Source: Pontixanthobacter gangjinensis
GTDB taxonomy: Bacteria; Pseudomonadota; Alphaproteobacteria; Sphingomonadales; Sphingomonadaceae
Direction: 5' to 3'
NCBI RefSeq assembly: GCF_009827545.1
Contig: NZ_WTYS01000001.1
Coordinates: forward strand, 682,001-746,000
Length of the DNA stretch: 64,000 nt
Notes under the pieces: generated by a model
What the model was told of the DNA's origin: nothing
Seen by the model: only the letters and a program-made list of their open reading frames with translations
Databases searched by the model: none
Part shown: one piece after another, positions 53,373 to 61,690 of the stretch
Position numbering within the stretch: position 1 is the stretch's first letter
Layout: each line of letters starts with the position of its first letter
Program-made: the position numbers and the translations under genes

Positions 53373-55577
53373 ATGAGAATCACATCTGCAGCAGCAATTG
53401 CAATTGCAACAGCTACGATTGCCCCTGTGACATTGGCCACCCCGCTTTCTGCGCAGGATGCATCCCCAGCCGTTGCCAGCCCAACCAAGGACACCAGCTT
53501 GACCGAAAAAGCCATTCCCGCCCCGCCCGTCGCCGAAAAGCGCGAGCATAGCTACACGCATCATGACATTACCATTTCCGACCCGTATCATTGGCTGAAG
53601 GATCAATCCTATCCCAAGATCGATGATGAAGATGTGCTCGGTTATGTGAAAGCGGAAAACGCTTGGTTCGAGCAGGAAATGGCGGATCGCAAGCCTTTGG
53701 TCGATACGCTGTTTGAGGAGCTGAAAGGCCGCGTCAAAGAAGACGACAGTTCGGTTCCGCAGAAAGACGGCGACTGGATGTATTGGACCGAAGTTGCCGA
53801 GGGTAAGGAATACCGCCTGTGGTACCGTGAACCTGTCGCTGGTGGTGACAAGGAGTTGATGCTGGACGAAAACGCGCTGGCTGACGGCAAGGAATATTTC
53901 CGCCTCGGCACCTTCTCGGTCAGCGATAGCGGGCGTTATCTCGCCTATTCTTACGATGACAATGGCGCGGAACGGTACACGGGCCGAATCAAGGATTTGC
54001 AGACCGGCGATTTGCTCGACGATGTCATTCCCGAAACGCGCACCGGATTGGTTTGGGCGGCGAAAGACACGGTGCTGGTCTACGGTAAAGCCAATGAGAA
54101 TTGGCGGGTTGATAATGTCCGTGTGCACACAATCGGCACTCCGGTTGAAGATGATGTGGAGATCTACACCGAGTCGGACATTGGTTTCAGCGTGGGCGCT
54201 GGCCTCTCGGCCGAGGAAGATTGGTTGATCATCGGCGCAGGCGACAATGAAACGAGCGAAGTCCGCTTGGTCCGCGCAGATAACCCCACTGGCGAACAGA
54301 TTCTGGTGCGCGCGCGAGAGAAAGGCGTTGAATATTCGCTCGATATTCGCGGTGAGACTGTGTTCATCCACACCAATGACAATCACGTCAATTTCCGCCT
54401 TGCGACAGCCAAGCTTGCCGCGCCGGGTGAATGGACAACCAGCATCGCCGGGTCGGACGAGTTTTATCTGACCGGATTTGACCTGTTCAAGGATTTCTAC
54501 GTGACCGAGGGCCGCCTAAACGGTCTCGATCAGGTGCAATTGCGGTCTTACGATGATGCGGCGAAAGTCACCCCGATTGTATTCCCGGAGGACAGCTATT
54601 CCGCAGGTCTGTCGAACAACCCCGAATATGATGTCGATACGCTGCGATTGACATACGAGAGCATGGTCACTCCCGATTCGGTTTATGATTACCGTCTGTC
54701 CGATGCGAAGCTGGAACTGCTCAAACAGCAGGAAATCCCGAGTGGCTATGACGCCTCGCTCTATGTCACTAAACGCGAAATAATCACCGGGCGTGATGGT
54801 ACGCAGGTCCCGGTCAGCGTGGTCATGCGCAAGGACCGCGATGAAATGAATGGCGGACCAAGCGGGCCGCTGCATCTTTATGCTTATGGCGCTTACGGCT
54901 ATGCCGTGCCGCCGGGCTTTTCCGCTTCGCGCCTCAGCCTGCTCGATCGCGGCATGGCGTACGGCATCGCGCATATTCGCGGCGGCGATGATCTGGGCCG
55001 CAACTGGTATCTCCAAGGCAAGATGAACGAGCGGTGGAACACCTATAATGACTTCGTCGATGTGGCGAAGGGGCTGGCGGCGCTTGGCTATACCGAAGAA
55101 GGGTCAATCAGCGCCAGCGGCGGTTCGGCTGGCGGCGAGTTGATGGGCGTGATCGTCAATACCAATCCACAGCTTTGGAAAGCCGTGGTGGCCGACGTTC
55201 CGTTCGTCGATGTGCTCAACACTATGCTCGACACCAGCCTACCACTGACTCCGGGCGAGTGGCCCGAATGGGGCAATCCGATCGAGAGTAAGCAGGCGTT
55301 TGCTTATATCCTCAGCTACAGCCCGTATGACCAAGTGATCGCACAGGATTATCCGCCGATGCTGGTCACTGCAGGTTTGAATGATCCGCGCGTGACATAT
55401 TGGGAGCCTGCCAAATGGGTCGCCCGCTTGCGCGATATGAAGACCGACAATAACGAGCTGTTGCTTAAGACCAATATGGGCGCCGGCCATGGCGGCAAAT
55501 CGGGGCGGTTTACCGCGCTGTATGAGGCGGCGGAGGAATATGCGTTCCTGCTGAGCCATCACGGGATTGATGAGTGA
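53373..55577 (+). CDS. S9 family serine peptidase (oligopeptidase B-like), exported
   Basis: A 734-residue prolyl-oligopeptidase-family enzyme. A signal peptide (about residues 1-27, ending PLSAQ) is followed by a seven-bladed propeller and a C-terminal hydrolase. The nucleophile is S585 in SASGGSAGGELMGV, with D671 in NDPRV and H706 in MGAGHGGKSGR completing the triad. The sequence YDYRLSDAKLELLKQQEIPSGYD at the domain junction is typical of oligopeptidase B/S9A. It is the first gene of a run of four tightly overlapping genes (55574-57532). Confidence 0.94.
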   Translation: MRITSAAAIAIATATIAPVTLATPLSAQDASPAVASPTKDTSLTEKAIPAPPVAEKREHSYTHHDITISDPYHWLKDQSYPKIDDEDVLGYVKAENAWFEQEMADRKPLVDTLFEELKGRVKEDDSSVPQKDGDWMYWTEVAEGKEYRLWYREPVAGGDKELMLDENALADGKEYFRLGTFSVSDSGRYLAYSYDDNGAERYTGRIKDLQTGDLLDDVIPETRTGLVWAAKDTVLVYGKANENWRVDNVRVHTIGTPVEDDVEIYTESDIGFSVGAGLSAEEDWLIIGAGDNETSEVRLVRADNPTGEQILVRAREKGVEYSLDIRGETVFIHTNDNHVNFRLATAKLAAPGEWTTSIAGSDEFYLTGFDLFKDFYVTEGRLNGLDQVQLRSYDDAAKVTPIVFPEDSYSAGLSNNPEYDVDTLRLTYESMVTPDSVYDYRLSDAKLELLKQQEIPSGYDASLYVTKREIITGRDGTQVPVSVVMRKDRDEMNGGPSGPLHLYAYGAYGYAVPPGFSASRLSLLDRGMAYGIAHIRGGDDLGRNWYLQGKMNERWNTYNDFVDVAKGLAALGYTEEGSISASGGSAGGELMGVIVNTNPQLWKAVVADVPFVDVLNTMLDTSLPLTPGEWPEWGNPIESKQAFAYILSYSPYDQVIAQDYPPMLVTAGLNDPRVTYWEPAKWVARLRDMKTDNNELLLKTNMGAGHGGKSGRFTALYEAAEEYAFLLSHHGIDE

Positions 55578-55840
55578 GTATCAAGGAAATCGGATGGACA
55601 GGGATCGGCGCACTGATTTGTGCGCTGGTTTCTCTTGCTCTGATCATCTCGCTTTATGTGGGAAACGGTGAAGTTCTTTTATATAGCTTTCCCGTTCAAG
55701 TTGTTGGCCTACTTCTTCTGGCAGTGTCGGCTTATAGATCTAGGCGATGGTGGTTGCTCATCGCATTACCTCCGCTGGCGTTTCCTCTGATAACTTGGCT
55801 TTTGATATTCTATTCTTGTTCGCAAGGCGATTGCTTTTGA
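55574..55840 (+). CDS. small integral membrane protein
   Basis: An 88-residue protein of three hydrophobic segments (about residues 10-28, 37-52 and 62-80) joined by short basic loops (SAYRSRRWW), ending CSQGDCF. No family is recognised. It starts with GTG at 55574, overlapping the peptidase stop by four bases (GTGA), and ends with a TGA that overlaps the thioesterase start. The two-sided overlap supports its reality despite the small size. Function unknown; it could form a complex with one of its coupled neighbours. Confidence 0.7.
   Translation: MSIKEIGWTGIGALICALVSLALIISLYVGNGEVLLYSFPVQVVGLLLLAVSAYRSRRWWLLIALPPLAFPLITWLLIFYSCSQGDCF
55824..55829 (+). promoter_or_regulatory. ribosome-binding site that fixes the thioesterase start
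   Basis: AAGGCG (55824-55829) lies eight bases before TTG 55837, inside the upstream gene. It supports this TTG over the in-frame ATG-like starts further upstream, which would make an unlikely hydrophobic extension. Confidence 0.5.
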
Positions 55841-56241
55841 CCCAGCCCTTCCGCAAGATCTTCACCGCCGCGCCCGACCACATCGACGAGATGGGCCACG
55901 TCAACAATGCGGTGTGGGTCCAGTGGGTGCAGGATATGGCGACTGCGCACTGGGATGCAGTGGCTGACCCTGCGCATGCTGCCGAGTTTGTCTGGCTCGT
56001 GACCCGGCACGAGATCGACTATCGCGGCAATATTGCGGCGGGCGAAAGTGTGACGGGTGAAACCTGGATTCCGGGTGAGGCGAAGGGCGCACAATCGGCT
56101 CGCCGGGTCGACTTCACCAATGACGCTGGCAAAGTCATCGTATCGGCTAAAACCATGTGGGCTATGCTCCACCGCGAAACCGGACGGCTGGCACGAGTGC
56201 GGCCTGAAGTGATCGCACCTTTCATTGTAAACCATGAGTAA
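55837..56241 (+). CDS. acyl-CoA thioesterase (4HBT hotdog family)
   Basis: A 134-residue hotdog-fold thioesterase. HIDEMGHVNNAVWVQWVQDMA is the 4-hydroxybenzoyl-CoA thioesterase signature, followed by WLVTRHEIDYRGNIAAGESV and the C-terminal strand AKTMWAMLHRETGRLARV. It starts with TTG at 55837, overlapping the preceding stop by four bases (TTGA) and preceded by AAGGCG; the frame upstream of it would encode hydrophobic residues that belong to the membrane-protein gene in another frame. It hydrolyses acyl-CoA, but the chain length is unknown. The next start overlaps its stop by eight bases. Confidence 0.87.
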   Translation: MTQPFRKIFTAAPDHIDEMGHVNNAVWVQWVQDMATAHWDAVADPAHAAEFVWLVTRHEIDYRGNIAAGESVTGETWIPGEAKGAQSARRVDFTNDAGKVIVSAKTMWAMLHRETGRLARVRPEVIAPFIVNHE

Positions 56242-57532
56242 TTCTATGACCGCTTCCGCCATTTTCCAGCCTTTAAAATTGCCCAATGGCAGCACGGTTG
56301 CCAATCGTCTGTGCAAGGCCGCGATGGAGGAAAACCTCGCCGAGCAACCCGGTCAATACCCTGGCGAGCGGCTGTTCGCGCTTTACCGCGCATGGGCCGA
56401 GGGAGGGGTCGGCATGATCCTGACCGGCAATGTCATGGTCAGCCCGTCTTCTCTGACAGGGCCGGGCGGCGTCGTGCTCGAAGCTGGCACTAATCTCGAA
56501 CCATTTAGGCAATGGGCTGAAATCGGCAAAGCGGGCGGTGCGCAAATGTGGATGCAGATCAACCACACGGGCCGCCAGATGTATAAAAATTTGGGCGAAG
56601 AGGCGGTGTCGCCGTCGGACAAGGCGCTCGATTTGGGCAAGCTGTCTTCGCTCTTCGCCGAACCTCGCGCCTTGGAAGAGGCTGAGATAGAAGCGATCAT
56701 CCAGCGATTCGTCGACACGGCGGCGCTTGCGGAGGAAGCCGGGTTTGACGGTGTTCAAATTCACTCGGCCCACGGATATCTTTCCAGCCAGTTCTTGTCT
56801 CCGTTGACCAATCAACGGACGGACCAATGGGGAGGCAGTCTGGAGAACCGTGCACGTTTCCTGCTGTCGATTGTCGAGCGGGTTCGCCAAAAAGTGAAGC
56901 TGTCTTTTGGCGTTTCGGTGAAGCTCAATTCGGCCGATTTCCAAAAGGGTGGTTTTGAGTTTGAAGATGCGCGCCAAGTGGTCGAATGGCTTGGTGGTCA
57001 CGGCGTCGATTACGTCGAATTGTCGGGCGGCTCTTATGAAAGCCCTGCTATGACCGGCTCGGGGACCGGCTCGGGGACAGGTTCGGGGACAGGAACCGAA
57101 TCTGGCACATCGACTGGAAAGCGCGAAGCTTATTTCATCCAGTTCGCCCGAGACATCGCCAAGGTCGCCGAAATGCCGATAATGGTAACTGGCGGGATCA
57201 CCAAACGCGCAGTCGCAGAGGATGCGCTGGCGCATGATGCGGCGGGGTTTGGTGTGGAGTTGCTGGGTATTGCCCGTGCCATGGCGTTCAATCCTGATTT
57301 GCCCAATGATTGGCGGGCGGGCCGTTCGCTCGAATTCGAAATGCCCGCGCCGACATGGTCGAACACCACATTTGCAGGACTTGCGACCATGGCTATCACC
57401 AAAGCGCAAATGGAACTGATGGCTCAGGGCAAGCCGGTGAAGCCGGATGTCTCGCCAATCCGCGCCATGTTGGCTGACCAATGGCGCACCGCGCGGCGGG
57501 CCAGAAATTACCGCAAGTGGCGCGCCGGCTAA
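56234..57532 (+). CDS. old yellow enzyme family NADH:flavin oxidoreductase with an internal TGSG repeat
   Basis: A 432-residue FMN-dependent oxidoreductase of the old yellow enzyme (OYE) superfamily. Visible motifs are FQPLKLPNGSTVANRLCKAAM, HSAHGYLSSQFLSPLTNQRTD and GGSLENRARFLLSIVERVR. Between residues 274 and 294 there is a low-complexity Thr/Gly/Ser insertion encoded by a 12-base tandem repeat (57053-57088), right after ELSGGSYESPAM, where relatives have a short loop. The ATG overlaps the thioesterase stop by eight bases. Substrate unknown; relatives reduce enones or dienoyl-CoA. Confidence 0.9.
   Translation: MSNSMTASAIFQPLKLPNGSTVANRLCKAAMEENLAEQPGQYPGERLFALYRAWAEGGVGMILTGNVMVSPSSLTGPGGVVLEAGTNLEPFRQWAEIGKAGGAQMWMQINHTGRQMYKNLGEEAVSPSDKALDLGKLSSLFAEPRALEEAEIEAIIQRFVDTAALAEEAGFDGVQIHSAHGYLSSQFLSPLTNQRTDQWGGSLENRARFLLSIVERVRQKVKLSFGVSVKLNSADFQKGGFEFEDARQVVEWLGGHGVDYVELSGGSYESPAMTGSGTGSGTGSGTGTESGTSTGKREAYFIQFARDIAKVAEMPIMVTGGITKRAVAEDALAHDAAGFGVELLGIARAMAFNPDLPNDWRAGRSLEFEMPAPTWSNTTFAGLATMAITKAQMELMAQGKPVKPDVSPIRAMLADQWRTARRARNYRKWRAG
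57053..57088 (+). repeat. 12-bp tandem repeat inside the OYE gene
   Basis: Three consecutive copies of the 12-base unit ACCGGCTCGGGG (third copy ACAGGTTCGGGG), each coding TGSG, followed by degenerate copies. Repeat number could vary by slippage without shifting the frame. Confidence 0.85.
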
Positions 57533-57539
57533 GCCGCTG

Positions 57540-58658
57540 TTAGCTGGCTAGGACGTCTGCCACCGAGAGATACTCATAGCCTAATTCGTCCGCGACTGCT
57601 TTATACGTCACTTTGCCAGCGTGGACATTGAGCCCTTCGGCAAGATGTGGGTCGCGGCGCATCGCTTCTTTCCAGCCATCGCGGGCCATTCGCAAGGCGT
57701 GCGGCAAAGTCACATTGTTGAGCGCATAAGTGCTGGTCCGCGCGACCGCACCGGGCATATTGGCGACGCAATAATGGACGATCCCGTCAACGGTGTAGGT
57801 CGGGTCGGCGTGAGTGGTCGCTTTCGACGTTTCGAAACAGCCGCCTTGGTCAATCGCAACATCGACCAGCACGGCGCCAGGCTTCATTTCTTTCAACAAT
57901 TCGCGGGTGATGAGTTTCGGCGCAGCAGCACCGGGGATCAGTACCGCGCCAATAACCAAATCGGCTTGACGTACGGCGTCTTCCAGATTGGTCTTGTTGG
58001 AAAACCGCGTGCTGGCGCGTGCCTCAAAAAATGTGCCGACTTTCTCAAGCACTTCGGGATCGCGGTCGAGAATTTCGACATCGCCGCCGAGGCCAACCGC
58101 CATTTGTGCGGCGTTAAAGCCGACCACACCGCCGCCAATAACCACCACTTTGCCGGGAAGAACACCGGGTACGCCGCCAATCAACACACCGCGTCCGCCA
58201 TGCGCTTTCTCCAAAGCCGTCGCGCCTGCTTGAATGCTCATCCGGCCTGCGACTTGGCTCATCGGCTTTAGCAGCGGCAAGCTGCCATTCGCGCCAGTTA
58301 CGGTTTCATAGGCAATCGCGGTAACGCCCGATTTGACCAGATCTGCGGTTTGTTCGGGGTCGGGGGCGAGGTGAAGATAGGTGTACAGCAATTGGCCTTC
58401 GCGCAATTTGGCGCGTTCAACAGCTTGCGGCTCTTTTACCTTAACCACCATTTCGCATTCGGCAAAAATCGGATCGGGGCCATCGACAATCTTCGCGCCT
58501 GCATCACGGTATTCGGCATCGGTCGCGCCAATCCCGAGGCCAGCGCCGCTTTCAATCCAAAGATCATGCCCGTTTGACGCAAGTTCACGCACACTCTCCG
58601 GCGTTAATCCGACACGGTATTCGTGATTCTTGATCTCTGCTGGGCAACCGATACGCAT
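57540..58658 (-). CDS. ald: alanine dehydrogenase
   Basis: A 372-residue NAD-dependent enzyme converting alanine to pyruvate and ammonia or the reverse. The N-terminus [20 protein letters not shown], catalytic K75 (VVKVKEP) and H96 (LHLAPD), and the NAD-binding [20 protein letters not shown] are all present. Length is typical. It is divergent from the phosphate-type porin gene; the 170 bases between the starts carry a Pho-box-like repeat closer to the porin. Seven bases separate its stop from the OYE stop. Role in nitrogen or cell-wall precursor metabolism is expected. Confidence 0.95.
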   Translation of the reverse strand: MRIGCPAEIKNHEYRVGLTPESVRELASNGHDLWIESGAGLGIGATDAEYRDAGAKIVDGPDPIFAECEMVVKVKEPQAVERAKLREGQLLYTYLHLAPDPEQTADLVKSGVTAIAYETVTGANGSLPLLKPMSQVAGRMSIQAGATALEKAHGGRGVLIGGVPGVLPGKVVVIGGGVVGFNAAQMAVGLGGDVEILDRDPEVLEKVGTFFEARASTRFSNKTNLEDAVRQADLVIGAVLIPGAAAPKLITRELLKEMKPGAVLVDVAIDQGGCFETSKATTHADPTYTVDGIVHYCVANMPGAVARTSTYALNNVTLPHALRMARDGWKEAMRRDPHLAEGLNVHAGKVTYKAVADELGYEYLSVADVLAS

Positions 58659-58757
58659 GGAATGTCTCCTTATGCAGACTAGTTACAAGTGAAACGATAA
58701 TCGGGCAAGCGAAGTTCTTGGCCATGGCCTCGCCAAAGCGCGCCTCAAATTTTTCAA

Positions 58758-58775
58758 CAGTCAGCAAACTGTCAC
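58758..58775 (+). promoter_or_regulatory. Pho-box-like repeat upstream of the porin
   Basis: CAGTCAG-CAAA-CTGTCAC: two 7-base direct repeats separated by four bases, so the GTCA cores are 11 bases apart as in the PhoB consensus. CATATT nine bases downstream (58784-58789) could be the -10. It is 55 bases upstream of the porin start. Confidence 0.62.
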
Positions 58776-58829
58776 AAACCGAACATATTGGCGTCAGGGA
58801 AGTTTCACAGAATTGTAAAGGTAGCAGCA

Positions 58830-60203
58830 ATGAACACTCATAACCGCGCATTGGGATCCGCGCTGGCAATGGCCCTTGCCTGCGGATGGGCCACGCCCGC
58901 CATGGCGCAAACGGCAGATGGTGCCTCTGTCGCGGAAGAGCTCGCCGCAATGCGCGCCCAGATGGAAGCAATGGCCCAGCGTATCGCAGAGCTCGAAGGT
59001 GAATTGGCGGAAACCGATACGGCGGTTGATGCTGTGACCAGGCAAGTCGCAGCGACACCCGTTCCGGTTGCTTCGGAAAAACCGCCAGTTGATGTCAGCT
59101 GGAAGGGTGCTCCGGAGTTTAAGGGCGAAGGCGGCTGGACCTTCAAGCCGCGTGGCCGGATAAATTTGGATGCTGGTTTCGTCAACGCGCCTGATTCGAC
59201 CAGTGCAAATGATGGTTTCGGCAGCGAAGCGCGCCGCATCCGTCTAGGCGTTCAAGGCAGTATGCCCGGCGGTTTCGGTTATAAGGTTGAAGCCGATTTG
59301 GCCGGAGACGAAGTGGCGCTGACCGATGCAATTCTGACTTATAAAGACGGCGATTTGAAGCTGACAGCGGGTCAGCACAATAACTTCCAGTCGCTTGAAG
59401 AATTATCGAGCAGCCTCAACACGTCCTTTATCGAGCGCGCCGCATTCACTGATGCATTCGGATTTCAACGCCGTGTCGGTGTGTCGGCAGAATTTTCTCC
59501 GAATGATGTTCTAATTCAAGCAGGTCTGTTCACCGGCAACAGTGCCGATCTGCCTGCGAAGGATTGGAGCGCGGATGGTCGCTTTGTTTATATGCCCAAG
59601 CTTGGTTCGACCCAATTGCATCTGGGTGCATCGGCGCATTTGCGCTCGCTGGAAAGCGGATCGACGGTTCGATACCGCCAGCGTCCTCTGGTTCATTTCA
59701 CCAGCGATCGTTTTATAAACACAGGGAACCTATCGGCTGACAGTGAATTCGGCTTGGGTCTCGAGGCAGCGGCTATTTCGGGACCGTTCCATGTGTCTGC
59801 CGAAACATATTGGCAAAAAGTTGATCGTGGACCCGCTCTAGCGAACCCGACCTTTTTCGGCGGTTCGATAGAGGCTGGCTATTTCCTGACTAAGGGCGAC
59901 AGCCGCGGATATAAGGGCGGAACATTTGACCGCGTGAAGCCGGCCAATCCGGTCGGTGAGGGCGGTATTGGCGCGGTCCAGATCAACGCGCGCTATGATC
60001 ATCTCGATTTGAACGATGCCGGCATTATCGGCGGAACCCAAAACAGCTATCAAGCCTCGTTGATCTGGACAATGACCGATTACACGCGTTTGCTGATCAA
60101 TTATGCGCGGCTTAATTATGATGATGCGGCGTTGCCTGCCGCTGGTGGGAACAGGTCATACAGCGTCGATGCTGTTGGTATCCGGGCCCAGATCGACTTT
60201 TAA
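58830..60203 (+). CDS. OprO/OprP-type phosphate-selective porin
   Basis: A 457-residue outer-membrane porin. A signal peptide (residues 1-26, ending PAMA) is followed by a short N-terminal coiled coil rich in Ala/Glu/Met (about 32-62), then a barrel with PRGRINLDAGFVNAPDST, RRIRLGVQGSMPGGFGYKVEADLA and AGQHNNFQSLEELSSS, which match the OprO/OprP phosphate/polyphosphate porin family. It ends in F457. The ATG at 58830 begins the signal peptide; the frame extends upstream to 58788. A Pho-box-like repeat precedes it and pstS follows, so phosphate-starvation control is likely. Confidence 0.86.
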   Translation: MNTHNRALGSALAMALACGWATPAMAQTADGASVAEELAAMRAQMEAMAQRIAELEGELAETDTAVDAVTRQVAATPVPVASEKPPVDVSWKGAPEFKGEGGWTFKPRGRINLDAGFVNAPDSTSANDGFGSEARRIRLGVQGSMPGGFGYKVEADLAGDEVALTDAILTYKDGDLKLTAGQHNNFQSLEELSSSLNTSFIERAAFTDAFGFQRRVGVSAEFSPNDVLIQAGLFTGNSADLPAKDWSADGRFVYMPKLGSTQLHLGASAHLRSLESGSTVRYRQRPLVHFTSDRFINTGNLSADSEFGLGLEAAAISGPFHVSAETYWQKVDRGPALANPTFFGGSIEAGYFLTKGDSRGYKGGTFDRVKPANPVGEGGIGAVQINARYDHLDLNDAGIIGGTQNSYQASLIWTMTDYTRLLINYARLNYDDAALPAAGGNRSYSVDAVGIRAQIDF

Positions 60204-60233
60204 GTTCGGGCGGCTCTAAATTCTCTTACAGAC

Positions 60234-60252
60234 TTTGTCATAAACGCGTCAC
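60234..60252 (+). promoter_or_regulatory. Pho-box-like repeat upstream of pstS
   Basis: CTTTGTCATAAACGCGTCAC: GTCA cores at 60237-60240 and 60248-60251, 11 bases apart, with the TAAA spacer of the consensus. AATAGT at 60261-60266 sits at the expected -10 distance. It is about 48 bases upstream of the pstS start. Confidence 0.65.
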
Positions 60253-60299
60253 ACAACAGGAATAGTCGCGCGGTTAGACTTAAACAGGAATATCAAACT

Positions 60300-61331
60300 A
60301 TGCGTATCACGACCAAATTTGCTGTCCTCGCTGCGTCCGCGCTTTCGCTCGCCAGCTGCGGTGGGACACCTACTGAAACAGTGCATGTTGTCGGTTCTTC
60401 GACCGTGTTTCCGTTCGCCAAAATGATTGCCGAAAACACCAGCCGCTCAAACCCAACTCTTGGTTCGCCGCTGATTGAATCGACCGGTAGCGGCGGCGGT
60501 ATCAAGCTGTTCTGCGCCGGTGTCGGGTCAGAGCACCCCGACGTTGTCAATGCATCACGCCGGATGAAGGCGTCGGAGTTCGCGACGTGTAATGCCAATG
60601 GCGTTACCGAAGTTGTTGAAATTCAGGTCGGCCTTGACGGCATCGCTTTTGCTTCGGCCAAAGATGGCATCATGATGAATCTGACGCCTGACATCGTCTA
60701 TCGTGCAATCGCGGCAAAGCCTTACGGCAAGGAACAGACTAACGAGACCTGGGCAGACGTTGATCCCTCGCTGCCTGCTGAGCCGATCCTTGTCTATGGT
60801 CCGCCATCGGGTTCGGGCACACGCGATGCGCTGCAGGAGCTGATCCTCGAAGCTGCATGTAAAGCCAATCCGGAAATGGAAGCGCTCAAGGAGAAAGACG
60901 AAGATCTCTACGACCAGACTTGCACCGAAGTGCGCGATGACCAAAAATATGTCGCGCAAGGGGAGCAGGATAATCTGATCGTCCAAAAGATCAGCGGCAA
61001 CCCAAAGGCGGTTGGCGTGTTCGGATATTCCTATCTTGAAGAAAATTTGAACAAGATTCAGGGCCTGCCGATGAACGGTTCGGACCCTACCTATGAAAAC
61101 ATTTCCAGCTTTGCCTATCCCGGCGCGCGCCCTCTCTACATGTATGTGAAGAAGCAGCACCTCGATAATATCCAGGGACTGCGCGAATATATCGCCGAAT
61201 GGGCCAAGAGCTGGGACAAAGATGGTCCGCTCGCCAAAATCGGTCTTGTCGCTTCGCCTGATGATGTTCGCGCTGCGAACACCAAGAAGTCGACCGAGTT
61301 TTCGGTGATGACTGCTGACGATTTGAAGTAG
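60300..61331 (+). CDS. pstS: phosphate ABC transporter substrate-binding protein
   Basis: A 343-residue periplasmic phosphate-binding protein. The N-terminus has a signal with lipobox LSLASC (C20), so it may be lipid anchored. HVVGSSTVFPFA and STGSGGGIKLFC give the first phosphate-binding loop, and GPPSGSGTRDALQE the second, all of the PstS-like group. The C-terminal YVKKQHLDNIQGLREYIAEW resembles other long alphaproteobacterial members. A Pho-box-like repeat precedes it and a strong terminator follows; pstCAB is not in the window. Confidence 0.92.
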   Translation: MRITTKFAVLAASALSLASCGGTPTETVHVVGSSTVFPFAKMIAENTSRSNPTLGSPLIESTGSGGGIKLFCAGVGSEHPDVVNASRRMKASEFATCNANGVTEVVEIQVGLDGIAFASAKDGIMMNLTPDIVYRAIAAKPYGKEQTNETWADVDPSLPAEPILVYGPPSGSGTRDALQELILEAACKANPEMEALKEKDEDLYDQTCTEVRDDQKYVAQGEQDNLIVQKISGNPKAVGVFGYSYLEENLNKIQGLPMNGSDPTYENISSFAYPGARPLYMYVKKQHLDNIQGLREYIAEWAKSWDKDGPLAKIGLVASPDDVRAANTKKSTEFSVMTADDLK

Positions 61332-61690
61332 ACTCCAATTTGGCTAAAAGCGGAGGGCCGCCCTTGCAAAAATGCGGGGGCGGCTTTTTTGCGCGCCTGA
61401 TGGGCGCTGTTCGAGATCAGAAGCTCCGAGCATTCTGGAAAAGCCTCCCCTTTTTAACAGGCTGCTGCAACGGCTCGCCGTATGGCCTGTGATCCTGATG
61501 CAGCCAGCATCCGGGCGTGTGGAATAATGTTGCTCTAACAACAAAAATTCGTAATTAAATGACCTACCAGTCAAAGATTATTGCAAATATTCTGAGCCGG
61601 GCGCAGTCTTCGCCAGTTTTGCAATCAGCCAACTGGCGGTGCGAACATGGGCAAGAGGGGCAAAGCCGCTCTTGATAGGGAGAAGAATGC
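61332..61690. other. 359-base intergenic region before the TonB receptor
   Basis: Holds the pstS terminator (61357-61390), then about 130 bases with no recognised feature, an AT-rich stretch with a possible promoter (TTGCTC 61530-61535, 16-base spacer, TAATTA 61552-61557) and a small imperfect hairpin AAGAG...CTCTT just before the receptor's ribosome-binding site. No Pho-box repeat was found in it. Confidence 0.55.
61357..61390 (+). terminator. intrinsic terminator after pstS
   Basis: GCCGCCC (61357-61363) pairs with GGGCGGC (61378-61384), followed by six T residues. Confidence 0.85.

Noticed and set aside
53322-54386. 354-codon open frame on the minus strand opposite the S9 peptidase
   Set aside because: It is the antisense of a clearly coding frame with intact signal peptide and propeller; the translation has no family features and no upstream ribosome-binding site.
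56273-57481. 402-codon open frame on the minus strand opposite the OYE gene
   Set aside because: Antisense shadow of a gene with intact FMN-binding motifs; composition is rich in His/Arg with no domain.
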